A program made the translations under genes and the position numbers. Below are positions 25,748 to 34,458 of a DNA stretch of 64,000 nt, piece after piece. The stretch spans positions 4,278,001 through 4,342,000 of the forward strand of contig OZ244981.1 in NCBI GenBank assembly GCA_965223085.1. The letters are read 5' to 3'. The DNA is from CBDCVO01 sp965223085 (lineage in GTDB: Bacteria > Pseudomonadota > Gammaproteobacteria > Ga0077536). Within the stretch, counting starts at the first letter, position 1. Each line of letters begins with the position of its first letter. The notes beneath the pieces were generated by a model. It saw only the letters and a list, made by a program, of their open reading frames with translations. It was not told where the DNA came from and made no database searches.

Positions 25748-27616
25748 TTAATGCAATGCCTCGAAAATATGTTGCGCAAGTTGTTGGCTAATTCCCGGCA
25801 CCCGTCGAATATCATCGACGCTGGCGCTGCTAAGGCCCCGCAAACCACCGAAATGCTGCAACAAACGTTGGCGTCGTTTCGCACCCACGCCGGGTATTTG
25901 TTGTAGCGGTGAGTTGCTTCGCGATCGCGCCCGCGAGCGCCGATGCGCTTCGATTGCGAAACGATGGGCTTCATCACGAATATGCTGAATCAAATGCAGG
26001 GCGATGGCGTCTTTGCGCAGGATTCGCTCTTCACTACCGTCGTGCATGATTAAGCGTTCCATGCCAGGTTTGCGACTACTGCCTTTGGCCACACCCACGA
26101 CTTGCAAGTCATCAATTTGCAGCGCTTGCAAGACTTCTAGCGCTTGCCTCACCTGCCCCTTGCCACCATCGATAAGCAATACCTCCGGCATCAGCGCCTC
26201 TTCTCGTTGCAAACGCGAGTAGCGCCGCGTGAGCGCCTGGGCCATCGCTGCGTAGTCGTCGCCGGGGGTAATTCCCTCGATGTTGAAGCGGCGATACTCG
26301 GATTTCATCGGGCCCTCGGGACCGAACACCACACAAGCGGCGACAGGTGCTTCGCCACGCGTATGACTAATATCGAAACACTCGATACGCTGCGGCAATT
26401 CAGCCAAGTCCAAGACGTCTCGCAAAGCCTCCATACGACGCCGATGATCCGCATCCATTGAGACGCGCTGAGATAAAGCCAGATCGGCATTACTCATCGC
26501 CATCTCTAACCATTTAGCGCGCGCACCCCTCACGGTGTGCCGCAAACGCACCGCGCTGCCGCGGCGTTCACTGAGTGCGGTCGTAATCAAGCCCGCGTCG
26601 TCGATCGCTTCGGAGAGCAGAATGTCGGGCGGTATGTCGCGATCTACGTCGGACGCTAGATAAAATTGCCCGACGAATGCACCAAGCAACTCGCCGTCCG
26701 TAGCGTCGCGCGTATGGGCCGGGAAAAAGCTCTTATTGCCCAGATTTCGACCGCCGCGAACAAAAAACACTTGCACGCAACCGTGACCGTCACGAGCTCT
26801 CGCCACCACGATATCGAAATCCCCAGCCGCGTTGTCGCCGGCTTCGTTACTCACGTGTTGCTCGGCTTGAACCCGCTGTAGTTTCGCGATTTGGTCCCGC
26901 AAGCGTGCAGCGCGTTCGTAATCGAGTGCCTCCGCAGCCCGCTCCATCTTCGCGATCAAAACATCAATCACGTCCTGGCTACGCCCATTTAAAAAGAGCG
27001 TTGCATGATCGATATCGGCAGCGTACTCCGCCACGGACGTCGAACCAACGCAAGGCGCGGTGCAACGCTTGATTTGATATTGCAAACATGGTCGGCTGCG
27101 ATTGCTAAAATAACTGTCCTCGCATTGCCGTATCATGAATAATTTTTGCAACAAATTAATCGTTGCACGCACAGCACCGGCGCTCGGATAGGGGCCGAAA
27201 TAGCGCCCGGGTTCGCGGCGCGAACCACGGTAAAAACTGATTCGGGGAAAATCGTGGTCAATTTCGATGCGAATGTAGGGATAACTCTTGTCGTCCCTCA
27301 GTACGATGTTGTAACGCGGCCGCAGTTCTTTAATTAAATTGCTTTCTAGCAACAAAGCCTCGTTTTCGTTCCGCGTCGTAAGCACTTCGAAGCTGGTTAC
27401 CTGACTTACCATGGCGCGCACTTTCGGCGTATGGGAGTCGAAGCGGGAGAAATAACTCGCCACACGTTTTTTGAGATCACGGGCTTTACCCACGTAGATA
27501 ACTGCGCCGCGAGCATCGATCATGCGATAGATGCCGGGCAAATTCGGCAACCGACCACAACGTGCCCTTAAGTTTTCCACCAACCCCGCCGGTCGGGTGC
27601 GCGTGGTCTCGCTCAT
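25748..27616 (-). CDS. uvrC: Excinuclease ABC subunit C
   Basis: 622-residue UvrC. The N-terminal GIY-YIG nuclease (LPGIYRMIDARGAVIYVGKA), the Cys-rich stretch (CLQYQIKRCTAPCVG), the UVR motif (AAEALDYERAARLRDQI), the RNase H-like nuclease half (ECFDISHTRGE, LIDGGKGQVRQA) and the C-terminal helix-hairpin-helix (IPGVGAKRRQRLL, VPGISQQLAQHI) are in order. It makes both incisions in nucleotide excision repair. I chose ATG 27616 rather than the longer frame because the ATG overlaps the udg stop codon as ATGA and gives the normal length; the upstream extension is only the udg gene in another frame. Confidence 0.96.
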   Translation of the reverse strand: MSETTRTRPAGLVENLRARCGRLPNLPGIYRMIDARGAVIYVGKARDLKKRVASYFSRFDSHTPKVRAMVSQVTSFEVLTTRNENEALLLESNLIKELRPRYNIVLRDDKSYPYIRIEIDHDFPRISFYRGSRREPGRYFGPYPSAGAVRATINLLQKLFMIRQCEDSYFSNRSRPCLQYQIKRCTAPCVGSTSVAEYAADIDHATLFLNGRSQDVIDVLIAKMERAAEALDYERAARLRDQIAKLQRVQAEQHVSNEAGDNAAGDFDIVVARARDGHGCVQVFFVRGGRNLGNKSFFPAHTRDATDGELLGAFVGQFYLASDVDRDIPPDILLSEAIDDAGLITTALSERRGSAVRLRHTVRGARAKWLEMAMSNADLALSQRVSMDADHRRRMEALRDVLDLAELPQRIECFDISHTRGEAPVAACVVFGPEGPMKSEYRRFNIEGITPGDDYAAMAQALTRRYSRLQREEALMPEVLLIDGGKGQVRQALEVLQALQIDDLQVVGVAKGSSRKPGMERLIMHDGSEERILRKDAIALHLIQHIRDEAHRFAIEAHRRSRARSRSNSPLQQIPGVGAKRRQRLLQHFGGLRGLSSASVDDIRRVPGISQQLAQHIFEALH

Positions 27617-28254
27617 GTCGTTGAAACATCGCGAGCCGACGCTAAGACGGCGGTGAACATCGACGCTGTTAGACGCCGAGTTTGGGTGTTGTAGCGCGAA
27701 CAATGATAAGAATCGAATAACACCATTGAGGACGATAGGTCGTGGTGTGCGCCATGTTTGAACGGATACGCGCGCAGCGGTAAATCTAGTGCGCACAAGA
27801 CAGCCTCATGCGCGATTCGGCCTAAGGCAACAACCGCACGGGGCGGTCGCTTGGCGGTCAATTCGGTCACTAAATAACGGTTACAGATGCGGACTTCCGC
27901 GGCAAGCGGCTTATTTTGGGGGGGCAGACACTTCACTGCGTTGGTGATGCGACAATCGTGCAATTGCAATCCATCATCGATCGAGACAGCCTGCGCTTGA
28001 TTGCTCATACCGAGCGCATACAGCGTCTCGTACAATAAGATCCCCGCGTGGTCGCCCGTGAAAGGGCGACCTGTAGCATTGGCACCGTGCATTCCCGGTG
28101 CGAGCCCAACGATCAACAGACGGGCCGCGGCGGCGCCGAACGGTGCAACCGGGCGCGCGTGATAATCTGGATATTGCACGCGCACGGCCGCGAGATGCGC
28201 GGCGAGGCGCGGACAAGCGGTGCAATTGCGATCGTACGCTAGAACCACAACCAA
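27613..28254 (-). CDS. Uracil-DNA glycosylase, family 5 (UdgB-like)
   Basis: 213 residues of the UDG superfamily. The motif GLAPGMHGANATGRPFTGDHAG is the family 5 signature, and the closing motif near the C-terminus reads SYHCSRYNTQTRRLT, where most relatives have HPS. Cysteines CTAC near the start and KCLPPxNKP with a later CNRY fit the iron-sulfur cluster ligands of families 4 and 5. It excises uracil, hypoxanthine and similar deaminated bases from DNA. The stop codon overlaps the uvrC start (ATGA), so base and nucleotide excision repair genes are translationally coupled here. The Pro to Cys change in motif 2 is unusual. Confidence 0.88.
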   Translation of the reverse strand: MVVVLAYDRNCTACPRLAAHLAAVRVQYPDYHARPVAPFGAAAARLLIVGLAPGMHGANATGRPFTGDHAGILLYETLYALGMSNQAQAVSIDDGLQLHDCRITNAVKCLPPQNKPLAAEVRICNRYLVTELTAKRPPRAVVALGRIAHEAVLCALDLPLRAYPFKHGAHHDLSSSMVLFDSYHCSRYNTQTRRLTASMFTAVLASARDVSTT

Positions 28255-28397
28255 GGTCTCGGGCGCGCTACCATCAGGTTCGATAATTTACGCATTGCCC
28301 GCGACCCCCGGCAGCACAAAATATCGGAACCGTGACGGTCGAAACAATCTTACGCTTGCACATCGCTCGCGCCCCGGGCAACGAAGCAGCCGTTTAG

Positions 28398-30863
28398 TCA
28401 AGCCGCATCGCTAACGGGGTGGTCCTGCGACACGCGTCCCCATAACTCCGTGGTTTCAAAGTCATCAACATCGATCGCACGCCGCACAGCTACTTGCGTT
28501 TGTCGCAACATCTCTGCTTCGGCGGCATCAAGCACGCCCGCGGACTCGGCGGTAGCGATAACGTCATCGCCATAGCCATGAAGACGTGCCTCTTTGATTG
28601 CGGTGCGCAGCTTGCTGGCGGCCGCCGCGCTGTTCTCAACCAAGCGTACCGCATGCTCTAAGCAGCCAACGGGGTCTTCGGCGCGCTCGTTAAAATACAT
28701 TCCGCGTGCTAGCGCAGCTCTAAATTCCACCGACCCCACCAACAGCTCGGCGACCCGAGCATTGAGGCGGTCAGAAACTGGTTTCGTGCGTCGCCCCCAG
28801 GGAAATACGATACGGCGCAGCAGCCAAGAAATAGACCGCGACGGCAGATTCAATAAGATCTCGTGAAAACGCGCCTGGATCGCGAACAAGCCAGCGTGAA
28901 AAACATACTCAACCACCGGCAGATCACGCTCTGGCCGACCATCGTCTTCAAAACGTTTCAAGGTCGCGCTCAGTAAATAAAGTTCGCCGAGAATATCGGC
29001 AAAGCGTCCAGATAAGCTTTCTTTGCGTTTCAGGGCACCGCCTAGTTGGGCTAAAGCGACATCTGCGAGGAGCGCGAAGGAAGCGCTGGCCCGTTCTAGT
29101 TGCGCGTACCAATAGTTGACTTCGCCAACCGATGGATCGCTACCTATCCAGCCGCTGGTTAAATTTGCAAACAAAGCACGTGCCGCGTTGCGCGCCGTCC
29201 ATCCAATGTGCCCCATTAAAGCGTGGTCGAAGGCCTCGATACCACGCGCCTCGTTATCTTCTTCGACTGCAGCTATTTCTTTGAGTAACCAGGGATGGCA
29301 ACGTATCGCACCCTGCCCGAATATGATGAGCGAACGCGTCAGAATATTTGCGCCTTCTACCGTAATTGCCACGGGGGCAGCGCGGTATGCGCCAAGCAAA
29401 TAGTTTGCTGGCCCATCACACACAGCCCGCCCACCGTGAATGTCCATCGCATCCTTCAGAGACGCGCGCATGCGCTCCGTCGACTGGTACTTCAAGATGG
29501 CTGAAATTACCGCCGGTTCCTCGCCGCGATCAAGGGCACCGGCCGTGATCTCGCGCGCCGCATCAACCGCGTAAGTGTTGGCTGCGATCCGCGCCAACGC
29601 TTCTTGCACCCCCTCAAATTTACCGATTGGAATGCCAAATTGGCTACGCACCCGCGCATAAGCACCGGCGGTGCGAGCGCATAGTTTAAGGGCCGCGGTG
29701 CTGGACGCCGGTAGAGAAATTGAACGCCCCGCGGCGAGACAATTCATCAACATTCGCCAGCCATCGCCGCATCGCGCTTGCCCGCCAATAACCCATTCGA
29801 TGGGAATGAACACGTCGCGTCCCGCGTTCGGTCCGTTTTGAATAGCTTGGCCACCGGGCAAGTGGCGCCGTCCGATTTCAACACCTGGATGGTCGCTGGG
29901 TAACAGTGCGAGCGTAATGCCAACATCAGGCTCGCCACCGAGTAAGCCGTCGGGATCATAGAGATGAAAAGCGAGTCCCAGCAACGTCGCCACCGGCCCC
30001 AAGGTGATATAGCGTTTCTCCCATGTGACAGAGATCCCTAGGACTTCTTGCCCCTCGCGCTCACGCTTGCAGACGATGCCAAAATCGGGGATAGCAGCGG
30101 CATCCGAACCCGCGAGCGGATTCGTTAAGGCAAAGCACGGCACTTCCTGGCCACGAGCGAGGCGCGGTAAGTAATAACCCCGTTGTTCTTCGGTGCCATA
30201 TCTGAGCAATAGCTCCGCCGGCCCGAGAGAATTTGGCACCATTACATTGACCGCCGCCGTGCTGCAACGAGAGGCGAGTTTCGTTACAATGCAGGAATGT
30301 GCCCACGCGGAGAAGCCCAGGCCACCATATTCTTTCGGGATGATGATGCCGAGAAACCCTTCTTCTTTGAGGAACTGCCACGCCGTTGCAGGAATATCAC
30401 CCAGTTCATGGTGAACCTCCCATTCCGTCACCATCTCGCACAATGTTTCGACGGGCCCGTCGAGAAAGGCCTGCTCGTGCTTACTCAAAGTCGCCTTGGG
30501 CAGTGCTAAGAGGCGCTGCCAGTTAGGCACGCCCGAGAACAGTTCCGCGTCAAACCAGACGGTGCCGGCGTCAAGGGCGTCGCGCTCCGTCGGCGAAATC
30601 GTCGGCATTTCGCGTTTAAACAGTCGCAACGCCGGTTCAATCAAAAAACGCCGGCGCAGGCCTTGAAAATTTAAGGCCGACAATACCGCCCAGGTGATCC
30701 AGGCGGCGATCATCAAACTGCTCGCCCAACTGCCGCTGGCGAACTGGCCAACGAGGAGCAAGCCAACAGCAGCCAGCACCGTGGCGATGAGCCGTGGCGT
30801 GCCAAAGTACGCGAGCGTTCCCGCGAGCGTGATCAGCGCGATAAAAACGAACAAAAAATTCAT
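28398..30863 (-). CDS. fadE: Acyl-CoA dehydrogenase, FadE type
   Basis: 821 residues, close to the 814 of E. coli FadE. Two hydrophobic N-terminal helices (residues 1-65) anchor it to the inner membrane. The dehydrogenase core contains IPKEYGGLGFSAWAHS, ALTNPLAGSDAAAIPD and DIHGGRAVCDGPANYL, followed by the long C-terminal helical region (LGELYLLSATLKRFEDDGRP) particular to FadE. It performs the first step of beta-oxidation, passing electrons to ETF. The gene stands alone on the minus strand; its upstream region carries a half-palindrome repeat and the candidate structured RNA. Confidence 0.94.
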   Translation of the reverse strand: MNFLFVFIALITLAGTLAYFGTPRLIATVLAAVGLLLVGQFASGSWASSLMIAAWITWAVLSALNFQGLRRRFLIEPALRLFKREMPTISPTERDALDAGTVWFDAELFSGVPNWQRLLALPKATLSKHEQAFLDGPVETLCEMVTEWEVHHELGDIPATAWQFLKEEGFLGIIIPKEYGGLGFSAWAHSCIVTKLASRCSTAAVNVMVPNSLGPAELLLRYGTEEQRGYYLPRLARGQEVPCFALTNPLAGSDAAAIPDFGIVCKREREGQEVLGISVTWEKRYITLGPVATLLGLAFHLYDPDGLLGGEPDVGITLALLPSDHPGVEIGRRHLPGGQAIQNGPNAGRDVFIPIEWVIGGQARCGDGWRMLMNCLAAGRSISLPASSTAALKLCARTAGAYARVRSQFGIPIGKFEGVQEALARIAANTYAVDAAREITAGALDRGEEPAVISAILKYQSTERMRASLKDAMDIHGGRAVCDGPANYLLGAYRAAPVAITVEGANILTRSLIIFGQGAIRCHPWLLKEIAAVEEDNEARGIEAFDHALMGHIGWTARNAARALFANLTSGWIGSDPSVGEVNYWYAQLERASASFALLADVALAQLGGALKRKESLSGRFADILGELYLLSATLKRFEDDGRPERDLPVVEYVFHAGLFAIQARFHEILLNLPSRSISWLLRRIVFPWGRRTKPVSDRLNARVAELLVGSVEFRAALARGMYFNERAEDPVGCLEHAVRLVENSAAAASKLRTAIKEARLHGYGDDVIATAESAGVLDAAEAEMLRQTQVAVRRAIDVDDFETTELWGRVSQDHPVSDAA

Positions 30864-30967
30864 GCAGATGACCCCCTAATGTCGATATTCCACGTGCTTC
30901 ACAGACCTGCCTCAGTCGCCATCGAACGACGCTATTTTGGCATCCATTAGCGCATTTTCAACACACG

Positions 30968-30984
30968 GCAATATCCAGGCTAGA
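30968..30984 (+). repeat. Dispersed half-palindrome copy
   Basis: GGCAATATCCAGGCTAG, matching the plus-orientation arm of the repeat consensus with two changes. It lies in the gap upstream of fadE. Confidence 0.45.
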
Positions 30985-31018
30985 CTGCGGCACCGCGCGC
31001 GCTATGTACGGCAAGTTT

Positions 31019-31141
31019 GGAAGGAGATTACAGAAGAAGAGGCTCGCGCCGGGGGATCTGGCTATTGGGGGAATGCGGGAGCCAGAGTTAGGAGGAACCG
31101 GCGCGAGCCTTAAAACGTACGCTATAGTATCGAGGATCGGA
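31019..31141 (+). ncRNA. Candidate structured small RNA, GGA-rich (possible CsrA/RsmA binder)
   Basis: A perfect 12-bp outer stem, GGCTCGCGCCGG at 31041-31052 with CCGGCGCGAGCC at 31098-31109, encloses an inner 7-bp stem TCTGGCT (31057-31063) with AGCCAGA (31080-31086) and a 16-base purine-rich loop. Nine GGA triplets lie within the 123 bases on the plus strand, several in loops or single strands, the hallmark of CsrB/RsmZ-type RNAs that sequester CsrA. No clear promoter or T-run terminator is visible and the extent is a guess. It could instead be a DNA-level inverted repeat. Confidence 0.35.
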
Positions 31142-31316
31142 AAGCTGTGAAACTGTTCACGTCTTGTCGGTTGTGCTGGTTTTCTACGATTTCTAATCTG
31201 AAACTTTAACTATAATCGTCAAGTTTTTGATCTGGAAAACTAATACCAAGCACTACGTGATAAAGAACAGGTTCGGACGAAAGATCATCCGCAGAAAATG
31301 CAAACAGCGTCAAGAT

Positions 31317-32330
31317 CTAAAGCGGGCCACCACAATGCGGGCAACGCGCCGTGGCGCCACCGCGCGTCCGTGCTTCGGACATGATAATGGTTTCAGCGAG
31401 GTCCTCGCCGAGCCCGAGCGCTATGCGGTCTTCCTCCAGCTGCTGGCGTTCCGCGACACTGAGCACGCCGTCTTCCCATGCTTGGTCGGCACGTTTCCGA
31501 TAGTTAAAGGAACGTAGATGCAAGCGTTCCGAAAAAGAAGACGCCAATAAGCCGGCCGGAAGGGCGACGATACCAACGCTCACCACGGTGATCATCGCAC
31601 CGAAAACTTTGCCGCCCACTGTTACCGGTGTCACGTCGCCGTAACCCACCGTCGTCAGCGTTGCAAATGCCCACCACATCGAAGCTGGGATACTCCCGAA
31701 TGCTTCTGGTTGCACCTCTCTTTCGAACAGATGCATCCCGCTTGCAGCAATTAACATGATCACAACCAACAGCGCAAAAACGACCCCGAAATTGCGAGCA
31801 TTCTCTTTGAGCACCGTCAGCAGTAAGGTCGCGGAACGCGAGTAGCGCGTAAGCTTAAATACCCGGATTAGGCGCAGCGCACGTAGGATGCGCATATCCA
31901 CACCCGCGAGCAAACCGGCGCTCGATAAATAAAACGGCAACACCGCCGCCAAGTCCACCAGGGCCATCGGCGAAGCTATGAATCGCAGTCTTGGGTAGCG
32001 ACTAGGATGGGGGTTGCCGCGATCATGCTCGCTGCAGGTCCACAAGCGCGCCAAGTATTCGAGCGTGAACACTATCACTGAGAATACTTCAAAACCCCAC
32101 AGCCAATCGCCGTAGGTCGACGATACACGTTCCATCGACCCCACCACGACGGCGAGCACGTTCGCGATGATCAGGCTTATCAAAGCGATATCTACAATGC
32201 GACTGAGAACATCACCGTCGCTGGAAGGTTCAAGAATTCGATAGACGCGGGAGCGCAGCGGTAGGTCCCTGACCCCTTCCGGTGACGTGGTTTCGCGGTT
32301 CCAATTAAGTGCTTGTTTTCTCGCCACCAT
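31317..32330 (-). CDS. Voltage-gated-type potassium channel
   Basis: 337 residues with six transmembrane helices. The S4 segment is RILRALRLIRVFKLTRYSR with regularly spaced Arg/Lys, and the pore loop has the K+ selectivity filter TTVGYGD. The last residues hold a CPHC pair that may be half of a zinc site. It is a Kv/KvAP-like inner-membrane channel of the type common in proteobacteria. The start is the ATG at 32330. The cytoplasmic C-terminus (about 75 residues, Glu-rich) resembles a short helical tail rather than a RCK domain. Confidence 0.92.
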   Translation of the reverse strand: MVARKQALNWNRETTSPEGVRDLPLRSRVYRILEPSSDGDVLSRIVDIALISLIIANVLAVVVGSMERVSSTYGDWLWGFEVFSVIVFTLEYLARLWTCSEHDRGNPHPSRYPRLRFIASPMALVDLAAVLPFYLSSAGLLAGVDMRILRALRLIRVFKLTRYSRSATLLLTVLKENARNFGVVFALLVVIMLIAASGMHLFEREVQPEAFGSIPASMWWAFATLTTVGYGDVTPVTVGGKVFGAMITVVSVGIVALPAGLLASSFSERLHLRSFNYRKRADQAWEDGVLSVAERQQLEEDRIALGLGEDLAETIIMSEARTRGGATARCPHCGGPL

Positions 32331-32681
32331 CGAAAGCGCCTCGACTCATAACCGATCTCACTAGTTAACAGTTGCACTGCGGGATCTTCCAATTGTCGGC
32401 ACAGAAGGTTCAACGCTTAAGATATGCACCCCGAGATGTATTGGCGTGCTAGATGCAAATAAGACGTTTTGAGGAAGCTTGGCTGCAAGTAGCCGTACAA
32501 TGCGCGCGGGGAGATAGCAGCTAGATAGGCGCGCTGCGAGCGTGCCCGCGATGCCGCAAAACGGCGTCCGCAGTCGTTCTTCCGCCGGCGCACACCGATG
32601 CGGGGCGCGCTAATTTACGCCGCGCCGTGAAAAATCACAGCGACGTTCTCAACTCACCGCGCCCCGCATCGAGCAGGGGCA
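32331..32681. other. Intergenic region with a 14-bp inverted repeat
   Basis: About 350 bases downstream of the PEP-CTERM esterase and upstream of the channel gene. It contains a perfect 14-bp inverted repeat CGATGCGGGGCGCG (32596-32609) and CGCGCCCCGCATCG (32658-32671) with a 48-base spacer. No gene seen. Confidence 0.5.
32596..32671. repeat. 14-bp perfect inverted repeat with 48-base spacer
   Basis: Arms at 32596-32609 and 32658-32671. The right arm is 10 bases beyond the stop of the esterase gene, so it may form a long 3' hairpin in that mRNA. There is no T run after it, so it is not a standard intrinsic terminator. Confidence 0.6.
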
Positions 32682-33776
32682 CTAAGCGCGAGGCACAGCG
32701 CGGCGTTTGAGTTGCTGTGAAACCAAGCCCCCGAGCGCGAGCGATAGCAATGCCAGGGTGCCCGGCTCCGGGATCTTCGCAGCCACGATCGCCTCACTGA
32801 GAAGCAAATGGGTGCGGCTGCTAGGGTGGAGTCCGTCCCAAAACATGAAATCATTCGGGTCTAGCCCCGCCGCAGAACACAAGTCCGTGAATCAGGCATC
32901 GAGACATGGACCAACGCCACCCGGAAAACCCGCCCCGACGGGGTCGGCCAAGACCCTCGCGCCGAGATCACCGAGCAAAGCATAGGTGTCGAGCAACATG
33001 ATATCGATGCCGAGCGTAGCGCGTAACTCGGCGATCGTGAGTTCGAGTGCGTTGTTATACGCTGCGGCGCCATCAGACAACTCCGGCGCACGTCCGCTGA
33101 AAAAACCAAACGGCGTTAAACCGATGTCGGGAATATTCGGCACTAAAAACTCGGTGGCACCAAAACCGGCTAGCGTCTCGATAGCTTCGCGTACTTTGGT
33201 AACCGCCGCTCCCGCAAGCTGTGGTGCGGTGCTGCCTTGTTCGTCGGCGAAGACCAGATCATTCGCGCCCGCCCACACGACGTGCCAGGCCGTTGCCGAG
33301 GCACTGCCGCCGCTCAATAAACTATATAACTCAACTTGCTGCTGAAGGCCGGGAAACCCGGGGGCACCTAGGAAACGATCGTTCGTGTTGAAGGAATCAC
33401 CGCCGCCACCGACACCCGGCGGGAATGGATAGGAATTCGCATACGCCCCACCGACTGCAAAATTATCGAATCCTCCGGTCAACGCCCCGCTCAGAAACGC
33501 GTTATTCACCGGGCCGGCGCCATAGCGCTGAGCGAGATGATCGACCCACACCGGCCCATTGGAAAAACGCTCTGCGTACGGGGGACTAGGCGGAATTCTT
33601 GGTGTATCGGGCGGCAAACCGAGGCTGTCAAACAGCGCGTCGCTAATGCCAAACATATTGCCTGTATCGGATAGGCTATCACCGAAAATGACCACTTCAA
33701 GCGGTGATCCGAGGCCGCCGATGGGAACGAGAAGGATGAGAAGGATCAACCCGCTGTGAAATATCTTCGCAATCAT
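32682..33776 (-). pseudogene. PEP-CTERM-anchored SGNH/GDSL esterase interrupted by an in-frame TGA
   Basis: One open frame of 364 codons broken only by TGA at 32894-32892 (codon 295). The first part has a signal peptide, block I GDSLSDTG with the Ser nucleophile, and block III GANDL. After the TGA the same frame continues FTDLCSAAGLDPNDF, then FWDGLHPS with the catalytic Asp-His, and ends in a PEP-CTERM sorting signal (IPEPGTLALLSLALGGL followed by a basic tail). Both halves belong to one esterase of the GDSL lipase/acylhydrolase group, exported and processed by an exosortase not in this window. GGAGG lies nine bases before ATG 33776. A point nonsense mutation, readthrough or a sequencing error are all possible; the first product alone would lack the Asp-His pair. 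Confidence 0.88.
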
Positions 33777-33973
33777 AATGTGCTCCTCCGAATGCGTGAA
33801 GCAAGTTTGTTCTATTGTCGGATAATGCAAGGCACGAACAGTGCCAAGGGCTAATTCAAGTGAAAATTCCAGCAATTAACATTATCTCAATGCAGCGCCA
33901 TGCGGAATATGTAAAGTTTTTTGACAGCACTTCGCAGCCAATCGATGTGCTTTTATCGCGTCGCGACGGGTGA

Positions 33974-34063
33974 TGGCGGAGAGAGAGGGATTCGAACCCT
34001 CGAAGGGCGTCAACCCTTGCCGGTTTTCAAGACCGGTGCATTCAACCGCTCTGCCACCTCTCC
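33974..34063 (-). tRNA. tRNA-Ser (anticodon TGA)
   Basis: 90 nt on the minus strand, GGAGAGG acceptor, TGA anticodon in CTTGAAA, a long variable arm and encoded CCA. The anticodon reads UCA serine codons. It is a single tRNA gene upstream of the interrupted esterase. Confidence 0.95.
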
Positions 34064-34458
34064 GCTGTTGTTAGCCGCCACTTGCACGCACTACTAGCGT
34101 TGCAATGATTCCAATGCGCTCGATCACTAGCACCTGGCCGGCACTGCGAGACGCTAAAGTGTTCGCCAGGCTCGTTTGGCGGCAACACTCACCGCACCGA
34201 TTACCATTCACCCCTCGAAACATAATGCGAGAATAACTGCTAAACGGCTAGCTCAACTGTGCCCGGTCGGCGACTCGAGCGCTCCCGCACGACCTCAGAA
34301 TTAAGTAAACTGTGTGCGTATTAGTTCGTCTCGTTAGCGGTAATCAGCATACCGATTGTAAGGATCAGACGCCAACAATGGGCGGGGAGTTGCGTGATAA
34401 TAGTAACTAGCGATGACCGCGCCGATTATCTCGGCTTACGGGCTTGGTTCGCACCGAA
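34064..34458. other. Intergenic region between tRNA-Ser and the GGDEF-cupin gene
   Basis: About 395 bases. I see no gene, no strong hairpin and no convincing promoter. It presumably holds promoters for the minus-strand tRNA and the plus-strand receptor gene. Confidence 0.4.

Larger units (their letters stand above)
30864..31316. other. Intergenic region upstream of fadE and downstream of the K+ channel gene
   Basis: About 450 bases with no credible gene. It holds a half-palindrome repeat at 30968-30984, a GGA-rich structured element at about 31019-31141 (listed separately) and an A/T-rich tail towards the channel gene. Confidence 0.5.

Noticed and set aside
27617..27796. Longer uvrC frame starting at 27796
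   Set aside because: It runs over the udg gene in another frame, and the ATG at 27616 gives the normal length.
28167..28179. 13-base match to the dispersed repeat inside udg
   Set aside because: It encodes a conserved QYPDYH stretch of the glycosylase, so coincidence is likely.
33974..34063. tRNA-Ser with TGA anticodon as a suppressor of the esterase TGA codon
   Set aside because: The TGA anticodon reads UCA serine codons, not UGA stops.
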